A DNA stretch of 64,000 nucleotides from Heligmosomoides polygyrus polygyrus (Eukaryota > Nematoda > Chromadorea > Rhabditida > Heligmosomidae): contig OX377202.1 in NCBI GenBank assembly GCA_947396885.1, positions 62,522,034-62,586,033 on the forward strand, in the 5' to 3' direction. Of this stretch, positions 56,301-58,804 are shown in pieces. How positions within the stretch are numbered: position 1 is the stretch's first letter; every line of letters begins with the position of its first letter. Both the position numbers and the translations under genes were made by a program. The notes under the pieces were generated by a model, which did not search any database, was not told the origin of the DNA, and worked only from the letters and a program-made list of their open reading frames with translations.

Positions 56301-58119
56301 TCGTGCTACATCGAGCAGTATGCACGTCTGGCTGGATCAGATGACGTGAGTTCGCCTCTATACGTACTGGCGCTTCCTCACGTCGCCTCGGCCGTACGCG
56401 CTGATAGCGGGCTTTCATTAAGGCACACAATTAAGTAGGAGGCTGCTCTGTTGAGGAGAAGAGCGATTAGAGGTCGCCGCGTGCGGAGGCTTCCCACGTC
56501 CGCATGCAATTTTAATTGGCAACAGTTTCCGGAAGCCACTAGATGCTGCCGAGGCTGCACGTCGAGCGATCCCATCCCTGGGGAATCTCACGGTTGAGAA
56601 ATAGAGAGGAGAGTTCTAACGAAACTGTCCACTCGTCCCGCGATTTTTTTCCCGAGTCGGTCACGATTTCGCATTGTACAGAGTGCAGGTTGTGTTCTCA
56701 AGGCGTTTTTGGTCATGACTGCCGGGAGGACGGTTATTTCGAGGCTCTGTGGGAGCGAATCATGCATGTAGTGCACGTCTTTATTTTTTAACCGAGCAGC
56801 CACGCAGACCTGCTCTTTACAGACCTCATTTCTGTTCAGAAACCGCATTTTTCAAGATATTCCTGTTCTAGTCTTCAAGGGTTTTATTACTTTATTGCAT
56901 TTAAATTGCAAGGCGTTTTGGTGAAGGCATCCCCTCCCTCTGAGAATTCAACCCTGTGTTTCTCATTACTGAGCTCGTACAACCAAGTCAGACATTACCG
57001 CGCACACTAACAAGGAAGGATTGGTTACGGTCCCATTGCCCTTATCTTTCACTCCTAAGGCGACGGCAGCGCCGAATCGTCACTGCACAATAAAGGTCTG
57101 AAAAAGGTGCCGTCTTCGCCACGTAACTATTAAGCACTGCAACTACATTCAAGGCTTCATTACAAGCATTCCTGAAGGAGAACAAAGCAAAGTTTTGTCT
57201 CCGCTGGAAAATTTCATGTAGTTCCAAAAGTACTAATCTGCGTTCGTACCTTCATGCAACTGGTAGGACCTTGTACATTAAGGGAAGATCCTGTGTGAAT
57301 TAGAAACGTCTTTGCCCTCGAAATGCTTGGGATAACCCCCTCTAACGACGAAACTATGTACATCACGCTGTGTTTTCAGGACTCGGAGTCCCGCAGCTCC
57401 CTGTACGAGAACATTGCCGATAATGTTGGTCTGAATGTTGCTCTAAAGGTAGGACCGGGTGGAGCTTGATAGAGAGAGAGAGAGAGTCGATGAGGAAGAA
57501 CGTCCGAGATTATAGGCATGGCGTACACACAGTGAGGACTCATTCTATAGGCTGCCCGGGCTGGATCTTAGTCGCGACCAGGTCTTCTTCGTTGGATACG
57601 CTCAGAGCTGGTGTGCTCTGAAGAGTAAGCAGCAGCGAGGAGTTCACATGGTCGAGAAAACCAGGTTTGTTGGGCATAAACTCAAACTACCCTTTTCAGC
57701 AGCGTCAGCACGCCTAAATCATTACTGATTTGGTAGTTGCGATCTCTTTCCCCACGAAGGAAAATGTTTCAAAATTCAAATTTTGAATGTAGGCGCCCTA
57801 TTGGTCGTTGTCGTTCGCTAACAGTTGATCTAAACTTCTACTTGTCGCGCAGTGCGTAGATGTGGTAATCGCTGTTGTAGCAGAGCTTATTTAATCCTAG
57901 ATTTCTTGCTGAGCGCCTATTATTTCTCTACCACATAGCATCCATTAGAGAGTAAAAAGCAGCGAGAACAAATTCGACCTTCAGCTGTCTCCCGCCGACT
58001 CCCAAGCGCTTCGTTTCAGGGTCACTGGAGCGCTACAGAATTCGGACGAATTTTCCAGCGCATTCTCGTGTCCGGCTGGCTCGGCGATGAACCCGAAGCA
58101 GAAATGCGTGTTATGGTAG
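9648..58119 (+). CDS. M13 (neprilysin-like) zinc metallopeptidase, 18-exon gene
   Basis: This is the whole gene span; exons are listed separately. The predicted enzyme is a type II membrane or secreted endopeptidase that cleaves small peptides outside the cell. Exons: 9648-9840, 18232-18435, 27874-28001, 31790-31942, 33614-33709, 33761-33880, 33965-34033, 34088-34315, 38648-38752, 38822-38950, 53919-53982, 54956-55067, 55523-55642, 55699-55766, 56221-56345, 57380-57448, 57516-57664, 58020-58119. They total 2232 nt (743 residues plus stop), and every intron is GT-AG with matching phase. Transmembrane segment about residues 41-61; HEVTH 587-591; ENIAD 648-652; final CVLW. Human neprilysin is about 750 residues, so the length fits. 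The odd points are the NAFY substrate motif, which is not conserved, and the absence of one mid-domain cysteine pair. The start is uncertain: ATG 9648 is in frame, but TGTGTCAG at 9661-9668 could be an acceptor for an upstream exon. Confidence 0.9.
10170..10420. other. CpG-rich patch downstream of exon 1A
   Basis: About 250 bp of C/T/G-rich sequence with recurring CGCGCTGTCTGCGTCTC and GTCTCTGCGC words, unlike the AT-rich surroundings. It could be low-complexity DNA or a regulatory region. Confidence 0.4.
10780..10851 (-). repeat. Solo end of TIR family F
   Basis: AAAACGGCGGGGACTTATGG and GGACAACCT repeat the terminal sequence found at both ends of the 37250-38270 element. Confidence 0.65.
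10852..11562. other. No recognised feature
   Basis: Intronic sequence without visible repeat or coding signal. Confidence 0.3.
11563..12899. mobile_element. Palindromic element I with tRNA-derived arms
   Basis: The left end ACCAGGGAATGCCGTCAGC is matched by GCTGACGGCATTCCCTGGT at the right end. The arms are about 400 bp each and contain tRNA-like boxes (AGCGGTAGAGTGCTCGCTC; TTGGTTCGGCTCCC). Inner arms carry CCGACACGACTTCGG facing CCGAAGTCGTGTCGG. A single arm of the same family lies at 62770-63060. It looks like two SINE copies fused head-to-head. Confidence 0.75.
12900..13660. other. No recognised feature
   Basis: Short ORFs of up to 99 codons only, none with family motifs. Confidence 0.3.
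13765..14135 (-). pseudogene. RTE-type LINE 3' end, second fragment
   Basis: Minus strand reads [38 protein letters not shown] and [20 protein letters not shown], the nematode RTE C-terminal motif, followed by a (GAA)n tail on that strand. It is 5'-truncated. Confidence 0.88.
14140..15505. other. No assigned feature; one minus ORF with family-less sequence
   Basis: Minus ORF 14197-14481 includes [20 protein letters not shown] and looks protein-like, but I cannot place it. An exon-intron reading on that strand does not close in phase. Confidence 0.25.
15507..16749 (+). mobile_element. mariner element with intact TIRs and broken transposase
   Basis: GGGTGTCCAGGAAGTAT at the left and the inverse ATACTATCTTCTGGACACCC at the right, flanked by TA on both sides; 1243 bp is a normal mariner length. 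Remaining transposase blocks on the plus strand: [13 protein letters not shown] and [15 protein letters not shown] (N-terminal HTH), [33 protein letters not shown] (first catalytic Asp), DNARPHIAK (second), [15 protein letters not shown] (third Asp). They lie in different frames with stops, so it is dead but only moderately decayed. Confidence 0.9.
16750..18072. other. No recognised repeat; unassigned 122-codon ORF at 16917-17285
   Basis: The plus-strand ORF 16917-17285 is the longest here but has no motif I recognise. The stretch just before 18073 would be the promoter or 5' UTR of the alternative first exon. No element is identified. Confidence 0.25.
18073..18157 (+). CDS. M13 peptidase alternative first exon 1B: signal-peptide-like leader
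   Basis: Two tandem ATGs (18073, 18076) open a 28-codon leader with a basic residue then a hydrophobic run ([17 protein letters not shown]), the shape of a cleavable signal peptide. It ends at AAAG|GTGACC, one base into a codon. The 74 nt intron 18158-18231 ends TATTTCAG and exon 2 begins with the two bases that complete a Glu codon. This is the same phase used by exon 1A. The intron size matches other short introns of the gene. The product would be about 707 residues, secreted and without the anchor. Seen: ORF, donor, phase, hydrophobicity. Inferred: use as an alternative promoter or trans-spliced start. Confidence 0.6.
18232..18435 (+). CDS. M13 peptidase exon 2: N-terminal cysteine block
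   Basis: Starts after GGCTATTTCAG. Encodes CTTQRC, then [17 protein letters not shown], the hallmark M13 N-terminal motif that follows the anchor, then NNS (a possible N-glycosylation site) and [11 protein letters not shown]. By family analogy these four cysteines pair with each other and with the C-terminal lobe. Donor GTGGGA at 18436; phase 1. Confidence 0.93.
18436..18733. other. No recognised feature (start of intron 2)
   Basis: Unremarkable intronic sequence. Confidence 0.3.
18746..19042 (-). mobile_element. tRNA-derived SINE D, full copy with 12 bp TSD
   Basis: Flanked by perfect direct repeats ATGAATCGGATA (18734-18745 and 19043-19054). On the minus strand it starts with a tRNA-like head (GCGCGTGTAGCGCAGTCGG as box A region; CTGGTTCGGATTTCCCGC as box B) and ends in repeated TTTATCC. 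A pol III SINE mobilised by a LINE is the natural reading. Confidence 0.88.
19055..20690. other. Mostly unassigned; degenerate SINE piece near 19760-19880
   Basis: AAAGGATGAGGAAAAAGGAG and GAATGCGTGTTTGCCC recall SINE D. The rest shows no recognisable feature. Confidence 0.35.
20697..20762. repeat. (TTTA)n hairpin
   Basis: TTATTTATTTATTACACAAG and CTTGTGTAACAAATAAATAA form a stem with a four-base loop, just upstream of the Penelope-like element. Confidence 0.8.
20857..20883 (-). ncRNA. Hammerhead-ribozyme-like motif in the left terminal copy
   Basis: Minus strand reads CTGAAGA, CAACGCAAAGTC, GAAACGTC. The core words are intact; stem II is shorter than in the right copy. Confidence 0.5.
21448..21846 (+). 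pseudogene. GIY-YIG endonuclease of a Penelope-like element
   Basis: The plus frame from 21448 reads [27 protein letters not shown] (the zinc-finger-like CxxC of Penelope linkers), then [26 protein letters not shown] (the GIY-YIG core with catalytic Tyr and Arg) and KHRIDAHNG. In-frame stops at 21580 (TAA) and 21781 (TAG) show inactivation. Confidence 0.88.
22106..22132 (+). ncRNA. Hammerhead-ribozyme-like motif in the right terminal copy
   Basis: CTGAAGA, a short GC stem-loop (CGACGTGAAGTC), GAAA, then CGTC: the order of the hammerhead core (CUGANGA - stem II - GAAA - cleavage triplet GUC). Hammerheads with very short stem III are known from Penelope-like elements. Folding not computed. Confidence 0.55.
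22347..23103 (-). pseudogene. CR1/jockey-like LINE, reverse transcriptase thumb and C-terminus
   Basis: The minus ORF (236 codons, 22347-23057) reads [19 protein letters not shown], then [40 protein letters not shown] and [14 protein letters not shown], the region after the RT catalytic core in CR1/jockey elements. The frame continues upstream (DLVQNWSTD, stop, [16 protein letters not shown]). Confidence 0.88.
23163..23447 (-). mobile_element. SINE D copy inserted in the LINE
   Basis: Same family and orientation as 18746-19042 (tRNA head at the right). It separates two consecutive parts of the LINE reading frame. No clear long target duplication seen. Confidence 0.85.
23446..23703 (-). pseudogene. 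CR1/jockey-like LINE, RT palm segment with FADD
   Basis: Minus strand reads [34 protein letters not shown] and [13 protein letters not shown]: the conserved GxPQGxVLxPxLF and FADD catalytic motifs. It resumes beyond the SINE at 23103. Confidence 0.92.
23750..24370. other. No recognised feature
   Basis: A T/A-rich run (TTTTTTTCATTTTTTTTC) near 24284. No coding call. Confidence 0.3.
24520..25230 (+). mobile_element. Second Penelope-like relic
   Basis: The plus frame near 24785 reads [20 protein letters not shown], clearly related to [19 protein letters not shown] of the element at 21430, but stops soon follow and the GIY-YIG part is deleted or mutated. The 3' end at 25155-25200 carries a hammerhead-like motif and AATAAAGAT, as in the first element. 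Confidence 0.65.
25159..25187 (+). ncRNA. Degenerate hammerhead-like motif
   Basis: CTTGAGAAAGACGAGTTCGTC followed by GAAACGTC (written in two parts; the first 20 nt begin CTTGAGAAAGACGAGTTCGT). The CUGANGA box is altered, so activity is doubtful. Confidence 0.35.
25231..25867. other. No recognised feature
   Basis: Intronic sequence without visible family. Confidence 0.3.
25869..26580 (+). mobile_element. Internally deleted mariner element
   Basis: GGTGATTCATGTGTTCTTGCG at the left (first 20 nt) pairs with CGCAGGAACATATGAATCACC at the right. Inside, [15 protein letters not shown] (first catalytic Asp) and [17 protein letters not shown] run straight into [18 protein letters not shown] (third-Asp region), so the second-Asp segment has been deleted. 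This mariner is not the same family as 15507-16749. Confidence 0.85.
26588..26857 (-). pseudogene. RTE-like LINE fragment, minus strand
   Basis: Reads [15 protein letters not shown] then degenerate sequence, resembling the RTE segment 'ahLFnstVLPAlly...W' after the RT domain. Confidence 0.5.
26973..27215 (+). pseudogene. RTE-like LINE RT fragment, plus strand
   Basis: Reads [20 protein letters not shown] then [20 protein letters not shown], the RTE motif 'lYsgf...i.......i.vkrGvRQGD..SPkLF' with the Gly-Asp lost. Confidence 0.75.
27353..27388. repeat. 36 bp near-perfect palindrome
   Basis: GACGCTTTGTGACGGATT followed by AATCCGTCGCAAAGCGTC, one mismatch. A diverged version lies at 46150-46185, both followed by AAGAATTTGAGCGGTATTGTA or a near match. 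Confidence 0.9.
27874..28001 (+). CDS. M13 peptidase exon 3
   Basis: Acceptor TTTGCTTCCAG. Encodes [15 protein letters not shown], equivalent to the family's 'kak.lY.sC' motif, then [10 protein letters not shown] in the place of the GxxPLLxLI segment. Two in-phase donors are possible, GTTCGC at 28002 and GTTATT at 28011 (three extra residues). The first gives the closer match into exon 4. Confidence 0.85.
28040..29560. mobile_element. Foldback family A, copy 2
   Basis: Left arm 28047-28235 (GGATTCTCAACGAGACCTGT) and inverse right arm 29340-29560 (CGCGTTGAGGATCTTTGGGG). The interior matches copy 1 block by block. It contains a poly-C tract (28568-28585) and, at 29210-29300 on the minus strand, a tRNA-like SINE head (TGGCCGAGTGGATAGCGAGG, GGTTCGATTA). 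It starts about 40 bp after exon 3. Confidence 0.65.
29561..30384. other. No recognised feature
   Basis: Intron 3 sequence with a short G-run at 30003-30012. No repeat family noted. Confidence 0.3.
30385..30536 (+). CDS. Exon-like ORF inside intron 3, unassigned
   Basis: Follows a very good acceptor (GTCTTTCTTTTTAG) and stays open for about 50 codons with a charged, globular-looking composition ([29 protein letters not shown]). A candidate donor GTACAA lies at 30537. It does not align to the M13 fold at this position, and its entry phase fits exon 2, not exon 3. It could be a cassette exon, part of another gene or chance. A SINE-related repeat begins about 50 bp downstream. Confidence 0.25.
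30590..30850 (-). repeat. SINE D, diverged copy
   Basis: TTTTGGGATGTGCGAGACAG, TTCTACGAGATGTCGTCGGA and GAAGGCTTGGTTGGCCTGGG keep the order of the full copies; the tRNA head is degenerate. Confidence 0.65.
30945..31040 (+). CDS. Second exon-like ORF inside intron 3, unassigned
   Basis: Acceptor TTTTTCTGTTTCTCAG is near-perfect. The open frame reads [20 protein letters not shown] and continues to a weak donor, GTACAG, at 31041. Its entry phase matches the exit phase of the candidate at 30385, and its exit phase matches exon 4. It is not part of the co-linear M13 alignment. Confidence 0.25.
31147..31181. repeat. Poly-C tract
   Basis: Run of C with two single-base interruptions within intron 3; on the minus strand a long G-run that could form G-quadruplex-like structure. 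Confidence 0.8.
31790..31942 (+). CDS. M13 peptidase exon 4
   Basis: Acceptor CCTTTTTCCAG, donor GTAGGC, phase 0 at both ends. Begins EVGGWM, equivalent to the family GGWP motif with Met for Pro. Ends [18 protein letters not shown], matching the 'lF...v..D.kn....i' segment of the first lobe. NYS is a possible glycosylation site. Confidence 0.9.
32500..33440. mobile_element. Foldback family G, copy 1
   Basis: Blocks TTTGAAATTTTATGAAATGT and GAGCAGGAGGGCGACAATTT recur at 44180-44260 in the same order. The terminal block AAATCAAATTGGACACTTTT at 32538 recurs in inverse at about 44700. No coding capacity. Confidence 0.6.
33614..33709 (+). CDS. M13 peptidase exon 5
   Basis: Acceptor GCCACTTCAG, donor GTACGT, 32 codons in phase 0. 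[12 protein letters not shown] stands where M13 enzymes have the LGLPSRDYY motif. The vertebrate cysteine pair of this region is missing. Followed by a 51 nt intron. Confidence 0.8.
33761..33880 (+). CDS. M13 peptidase exon 6
   Basis: Acceptor GCGGTTATAG; 40 codons in phase 0. [20 protein letters not shown] then MIELEWRIT matches the helical 'y...m..v..ll' and 'v...E..iA' segments of the first lobe. Of three GT sites at 33881, 33888 and 33895, only 33881 is in phase with exon 7. Confidence 0.88.
33965..34033 (+). CDS. M13 peptidase exon 7
   Basis: Acceptor CGTTGTTTTCAG, donor GTAAGT, 23 codons. Encodes [15 protein letters not shown], the family 'yN.mtl.eLq...p' motif. Bounded by introns of 84 and 54 nt. 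Confidence 0.9.
34088..34315 (+). CDS. M13 peptidase exon 8
   Basis: Acceptor GTCTTTTGCAG, donor GTATGT, 76 codons in phase 0. Begins [11 protein letters not shown] (family 'f.W..fl'), includes [13 protein letters not shown] (equivalent to the 'v..peYl..l..ll' segment) and [15 protein letters not shown] (family 'NYl.Wr.v'). It carries an extra Cys in VKPKC. Confidence 0.93.
34316..36020. other. No recognised feature (intron 8)
   Basis: Several ORFs of 60-115 codons around 35060-35520 on both strands have no family motif. I see no repeat copy elsewhere in the window. Confidence 0.3.
36028..36078 (-). repeat. RTE 3' tail fragment
   Basis: TCTTCTTCTTCTTCAGCGTT and TGTCCCGCCTCGTGG match the RTE tail at 6205-6245; only about 50 bp is present. 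Confidence 0.6.
36079..37249. other. No recognised feature
   Basis: AT-rich intronic sequence. Confidence 0.3.
37250..38268. mobile_element. Near-palindromic TIR element F, about 1.02 kb
   Basis: Ends TTGTCCCAAAAGTCCCCGCCG (first 20 nt) and its near inverse CGGCGGGGACTTATGGGACA. The arms extend almost to the centre: AATTTGTGTCGCGTTTATTG at about 37660 faces CAATAAACGCGACACAAATT at about 37795. A solo end lies at 10780-10851. Confidence 0.85.
38292..38627 (-). pseudogene. Unassigned ORF fragment, repeat-like
   Basis: 111-codon minus ORF reading [20 protein letters not shown] and [20 protein letters not shown]. It looks protein-coding in composition and may derive from a transposon, but I cannot name the family. 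It ends at a CATGCTCACTGAGCATG palindrome. Confidence 0.3.
38648..38752 (+). CDS. M13 peptidase exon 9
   Basis: Acceptor CTGATTTAAG (weak pyrimidine tract), donor GTGGAT, 35 codons in phase 0. [16 protein letters not shown] stands for the 'F...l.G....p.r...C' motif, and the Cys is at the conserved place. The sequence is divergent, but the spacing from this Cys to the next helix equals the human spacing if exon 10 starts at 38822. Confidence 0.7.
38822..38950 (+). CDS. M13 peptidase exon 10
   Basis: Acceptor TTTCCCGCAG at 38821; a second good acceptor, ACCGTTTTCAG, ends at 38839 and would drop six residues in frame. Encodes [20 protein letters not shown] and DNITAP (possible glycosylation site), the helix pair before the GYPD motif. 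Donor GTGACA at 38951 opens a 14,968 nt intron. Confidence 0.85.
38951..39590. other. No recognised feature (start of 15 kb intron 10)
   Basis: No coding or repeat signal assigned. Confidence 0.3.
39591..41483. repeat. Family H: minisatellite-bearing element
   Basis: Units of about 60 bp (GGATTCAGAAGACGTGCGGT...GTCCAACGTGCG) occur at 39840-40070 and 41040-41220. Shared blocks ACTCCGTTTCTTTGCCAGCA (40327, 41456) and CATATCCC-type ends recur at 46950-47240, 48360-48640 (inverse) and 52990-53270. ORFs over the units repeat SNVRxDSEDVxKTS-like peptides. A segment at 40880-41040 has a protein-like counterpart on the minus strand at 48900-49100 ([15 protein letters not shown]). Confidence 0.6.
42780..42990 (-). 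repeat. SINE D, diverged fragment
   Basis: ATGACTTGCGGTGGCCAGTC, GGCCTGGTTGGCCTTGGCG and ATCCGAACCAGGAACTTCG keep the family order; the tRNA head is replaced. Confidence 0.65.
43000..43980. other. Unassigned; two mariner-TIR-like words
   Basis: GGACACCCTGCATTTTT at about 43219 and GAAACACCCTGTATGTGG at about 43499 resemble mariner/Tc ends, 290 bp apart and in the same orientation. A CpG-rich patch (GGCATCCGCTGGCCACGTCG) lies at 43700-43810. Confidence 0.3.
43990..44755. mobile_element. Foldback family G, copy 2
   Basis: Same block order as 32630-32880; the right arm 44640-44750 is the inverse of 32520-32640 (TTGATTTGGAAAGTGTCCAG). It is followed at once by the TTTATCC-type end of a SINE D fragment (44755-44830). 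Confidence 0.6.
44831..46130. other. No recognised feature
   Basis: Inside the 5.45 kb element; no coding motif found. A family-less stretch. Confidence 0.3.
46140..46410 (+). repeat. Palindrome relic and SINE D diverged copy
   Basis: GACGCTTTGTGACGGAC... at 46150 is related to 27353. From about 46230, CATCTGATACCAGGGTCTTG and GTGGCGCATCCCAAAAG follow the SINE order from the tRNA side. A bare SINE head (GGGCGCGTGTAGCGCAGTCG) is at 46563. Confidence 0.6.
46937..47300. repeat. Family H fragment
   Basis: AGATTAAGCACTTCGGATTG and GATAGAGGGTGGATGG match 40512-40610 and 53070-53170. Confidence 0.65.
47301..48280. other. No recognised feature
   Basis: No repeat or coding signal assigned in about 980 bp. 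Confidence 0.3.
48281..49215 (-). repeat. Family H, minus-strand copy
   Basis: CAGTGGCCTAGCGGCCGCCA, CCATCCACCCTCTATCGC and AAACGGAGTGAGAGTCAAGC are inverse counterparts of 40440-40820. The minus ORF 48884-49123 aligns with the 40880-41040 region. Confidence 0.6.
49380..49800. repeat. tRNA-like repeat in inverted plus direct arrangement
   Basis: GGGCGGGAATGCTCTACGCC at about 49410 is the inverse of GGCGTAGGGCATTCCCGCCC at 49638. CCTCGATACCAGCCACTTGA occurs directly at 49457 and 49740. A partially duplicated and inverted tRNA-derived unit. Confidence 0.65.
49621..49694 (+). tRNA. tRNA-like sequence, probably pseudogene or SINE head
   Basis: Acceptor strands GCGCCGG and CTGGCGC pair over 7 bp; TGGTGTAATGG is a box A; GGGTTCGAGTCCC is a perfect box B with a T-loop TTCGAGT. 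I could not form a canonical 7-base anticodon loop, so a functional tRNA (Gly-like by its ends) is not supported. Confidence 0.4.
49909..49967. repeat. (TA)n microsatellite, left block
   Basis: About 29 TA units interrupted by the SINE that follows. Confidence 0.95.
49968..50254 (-). mobile_element. SINE D full copy inside a TA microsatellite
   Basis: Nearly identical to 18746-19042; tRNA head at the right end (minus strand GGGCGCGTGTAGCGCAGTCG; box B GGTTCGGATTTC). Flanked by (TA)n on both sides, which masks the target duplication. Confidence 0.9.
50255..50303. repeat. (TA)n microsatellite, right block
   Basis: About 24 TA units directly after the SINE head. Confidence 0.95.
50330..50888 (-). 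pseudogene. mariner-family transposase fragment
   Basis: The minus ORF 50412-50888 reads [19 protein letters not shown] (second catalytic Asp position, Asn here), [18 protein letters not shown] (third Asp, SPDxxPxD motif) and [14 protein letters not shown] (typical C-terminus). The start and first-Asp segment are missing or degenerate. TGTCCCATAATTTTCTGGGC at 50342 looks like its terminal repeat. Confidence 0.85.
50990..51830. repeat. Family B fragment cluster
   Basis: ATGACGTCATCGATCGTC with nearby CGAATTTCG words resembles 4060-4085. GCGCACTCCAAAGGCAAGC, GACGCTCACTCTACAGG and GCCTATATGCATTGTTCAAC match 4385-4680. Confidence 0.55.
51919..51940. repeat. Perfect 22 bp palindrome
   Basis: CGCTTTGGAAC followed by its exact inverse GTTCCAAAGCG. 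Confidence 0.95.
51941..52970. other. AT-rich, no recognised feature
   Basis: ORF 52434-52781 (115 codons, plus) has no motif I know. The region is markedly AT-rich compared with its flanks. Confidence 0.3.
52985..53290. repeat. Family H fragment
   Basis: GCAGATTAAGCACTTCGGAA, TTTCTCGCCACGTAGAGAAC and CATATCCCG match the 40500-40700 block. Confidence 0.65.
53919..53982 (+). CDS. M13 peptidase exon 11 (GYPD motif)
   Basis: Acceptor [30 protein letters not shown] contains the M13 signature GYPD. The donor AAA|GTGAGG at 53983 joins exon 12 in phase. A stronger-looking donor, GTAAGT at 53997, is out of phase unless a 10 nt microexon (54198-54207) is added. Confidence 0.85.
54198..54207 (+). CDS. 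Candidate 10 nt microexon between exons 11 and 12
   Basis: AACCTCCGAG is preceded by CACCCTTGCAG and followed by GTGACA. Its length restores phase only if exon 11 ends at 53996. Inference from splice sites and arithmetic. Confidence 0.2.
54956..55067 (+). CDS. M13 peptidase exon 12
   Basis: Acceptor CTTTTTCCTCAG. Encodes [12 protein letters not shown] then [14 protein letters not shown], matching the M13 'yf.n.l......k.l..l.kpvd...W' segment. Donor GTCTGT at 55068 is weak but gives an exact codon junction into exon 13 (Arg-Asp-Trp). Confidence 0.88.
55523..55642 (+). CDS. M13 peptidase exon 13 (substrate-binding strand)
   Basis: Acceptor TGGTGTTCCAG; one base completes an Arg codon, then [20 protein letters not shown]. 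The position normally holding the NA(F/Y)Y substrate-backbone motif reads SSTPIHNY, so the usual Asn-Ala is not present. The following [15 protein letters not shown] matches 'iv.PagilqpPff'. Donor GTACTG, then a 56 nt intron. Confidence 0.88.
55699..55766 (+). CDS. M13 peptidase exon 14: HEVTH zinc motif
   Basis: Encodes [20 protein letters not shown] followed by DQ. HExxH gives two zinc ligands and the catalytic Glu; the motif context (GxxIGHExTHxFDDxG) is diagnostic for M13. Acceptor GTGCTTTAG, donor GTGAGG. Confidence 0.97.
56221..56345 (+). CDS. M13 peptidase exon 15
   Basis: Acceptor GTGATGTTTAG. Encodes [19 protein letters not shown], the family 'g...d..Gn...WW...s' motif, then [13 protein letters not shown] with the conserved Cys. 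Donor GTGAGT, phase 0. Confidence 0.95.
57380..57448 (+). CDS. M13 peptidase exon 16: ENIAD third zinc ligand
   Basis: Acceptor [28 protein letters not shown] carries the third zinc ligand (Glu) and the stabilising Asp. Val replaces the usual first Gly of DNGG. Donor GTAGGA; the 67 nt intron contains a short GA microsatellite. Confidence 0.95.
57516..57664 (+). CDS. M13 peptidase exon 17
   Basis: Begins after [30 protein letters not shown] then WC is the classic M13 'LPGl.l...QlFf...aq.WC' block. GVHMVEKT keeps the His that acts in transition-state binding. An acceptor-like CATTCTATAG at 57550 lies inside the exon but would break the phase. Confidence 0.94.
58020..58119 (+). CDS. M13 peptidase exon 18 and stop
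   Basis: Acceptor CGCTTCGTTTCAG. The junction completes Arg, giving [16 protein letters not shown], then [11 protein letters not shown] and the terminal CVLW before TAG. This matches the universal M13 C-terminus 'R..g.l.N...F...F.C..gs.MnP...C.vW'. Confidence 0.96.
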
Positions 58120-58450
58120 CGACGTCAGGATCGTCTGTCTTCCCTCACCCGCTCGTTCGTCCCGAGGGACGCAACCAAGCATTTTCCCGGCTCCCACCCC
58201 CGCTCTGTCCTCTTTTATTTTTTGCGATTCCCGTGCGGCGTGACACGTTGTTCGGTGGATGTTGACCCAACACCTAATACATCCTGACATCTTTCAATTA
58301 TCCTGCTGCGTAGATCTCATTCGTGTTTATCTTTTCCCGCTGTTGTTCTCTTCAACCGATCTCTCGTCTCAATTTCATTCTCTCGCTTTATAATTCCGTC
58401 GTACATATCTTCTGTCTATTTTTGTTGTTTGAATAAACTCATAAAAGGAC
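58120..58450 (+). promoter_or_regulatory. M13 peptidase 3' UTR with AATAAA poly(A) signal
   Basis: AATAAA at 58432-58437 is the first canonical signal downstream of the stop, giving a 3' UTR of about 330 nt. The UTR is pyrimidine-rich. No other coding signal is seen in it. Confidence 0.6.
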
Positions 58451-58804
58451 AACGCGTTTCCATCCTCATTATACTTTAGAGATGTAGATCTCGGATCAGA
58501 GGTGCACACGAAGTTAAATTTTTTAAACGAAATTTTTCAGCGGAAAATTTTCGTTAAATTTCCAATAAATCGGTAATTTCGTTAAGAAATTCAAACTATT
58601 ATTTCCAGTGAAAAAAAAGTCGAGGAAATGTTATACGTTCCAACTTCAACAGATTACCAGCTAAAGTTCAAGGAATGAAATGTAACACTGCAATGTAAAA
58701 TACACAATTCAATATCAACAAAGTGTGGACAACAACATAAACAAGACTTCAGCAATAAATTATCCACTGAGTGTAAATAAGAACATATACGAAATTATCA
58801 TTCA

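Noticed and set aside
57550..57664. Exon 17 starting after CATTCTATAG
   Set aside because: This acceptor breaks the phase with exon 16. The upstream GATTATAG gives an open, in-phase exon with better family match.
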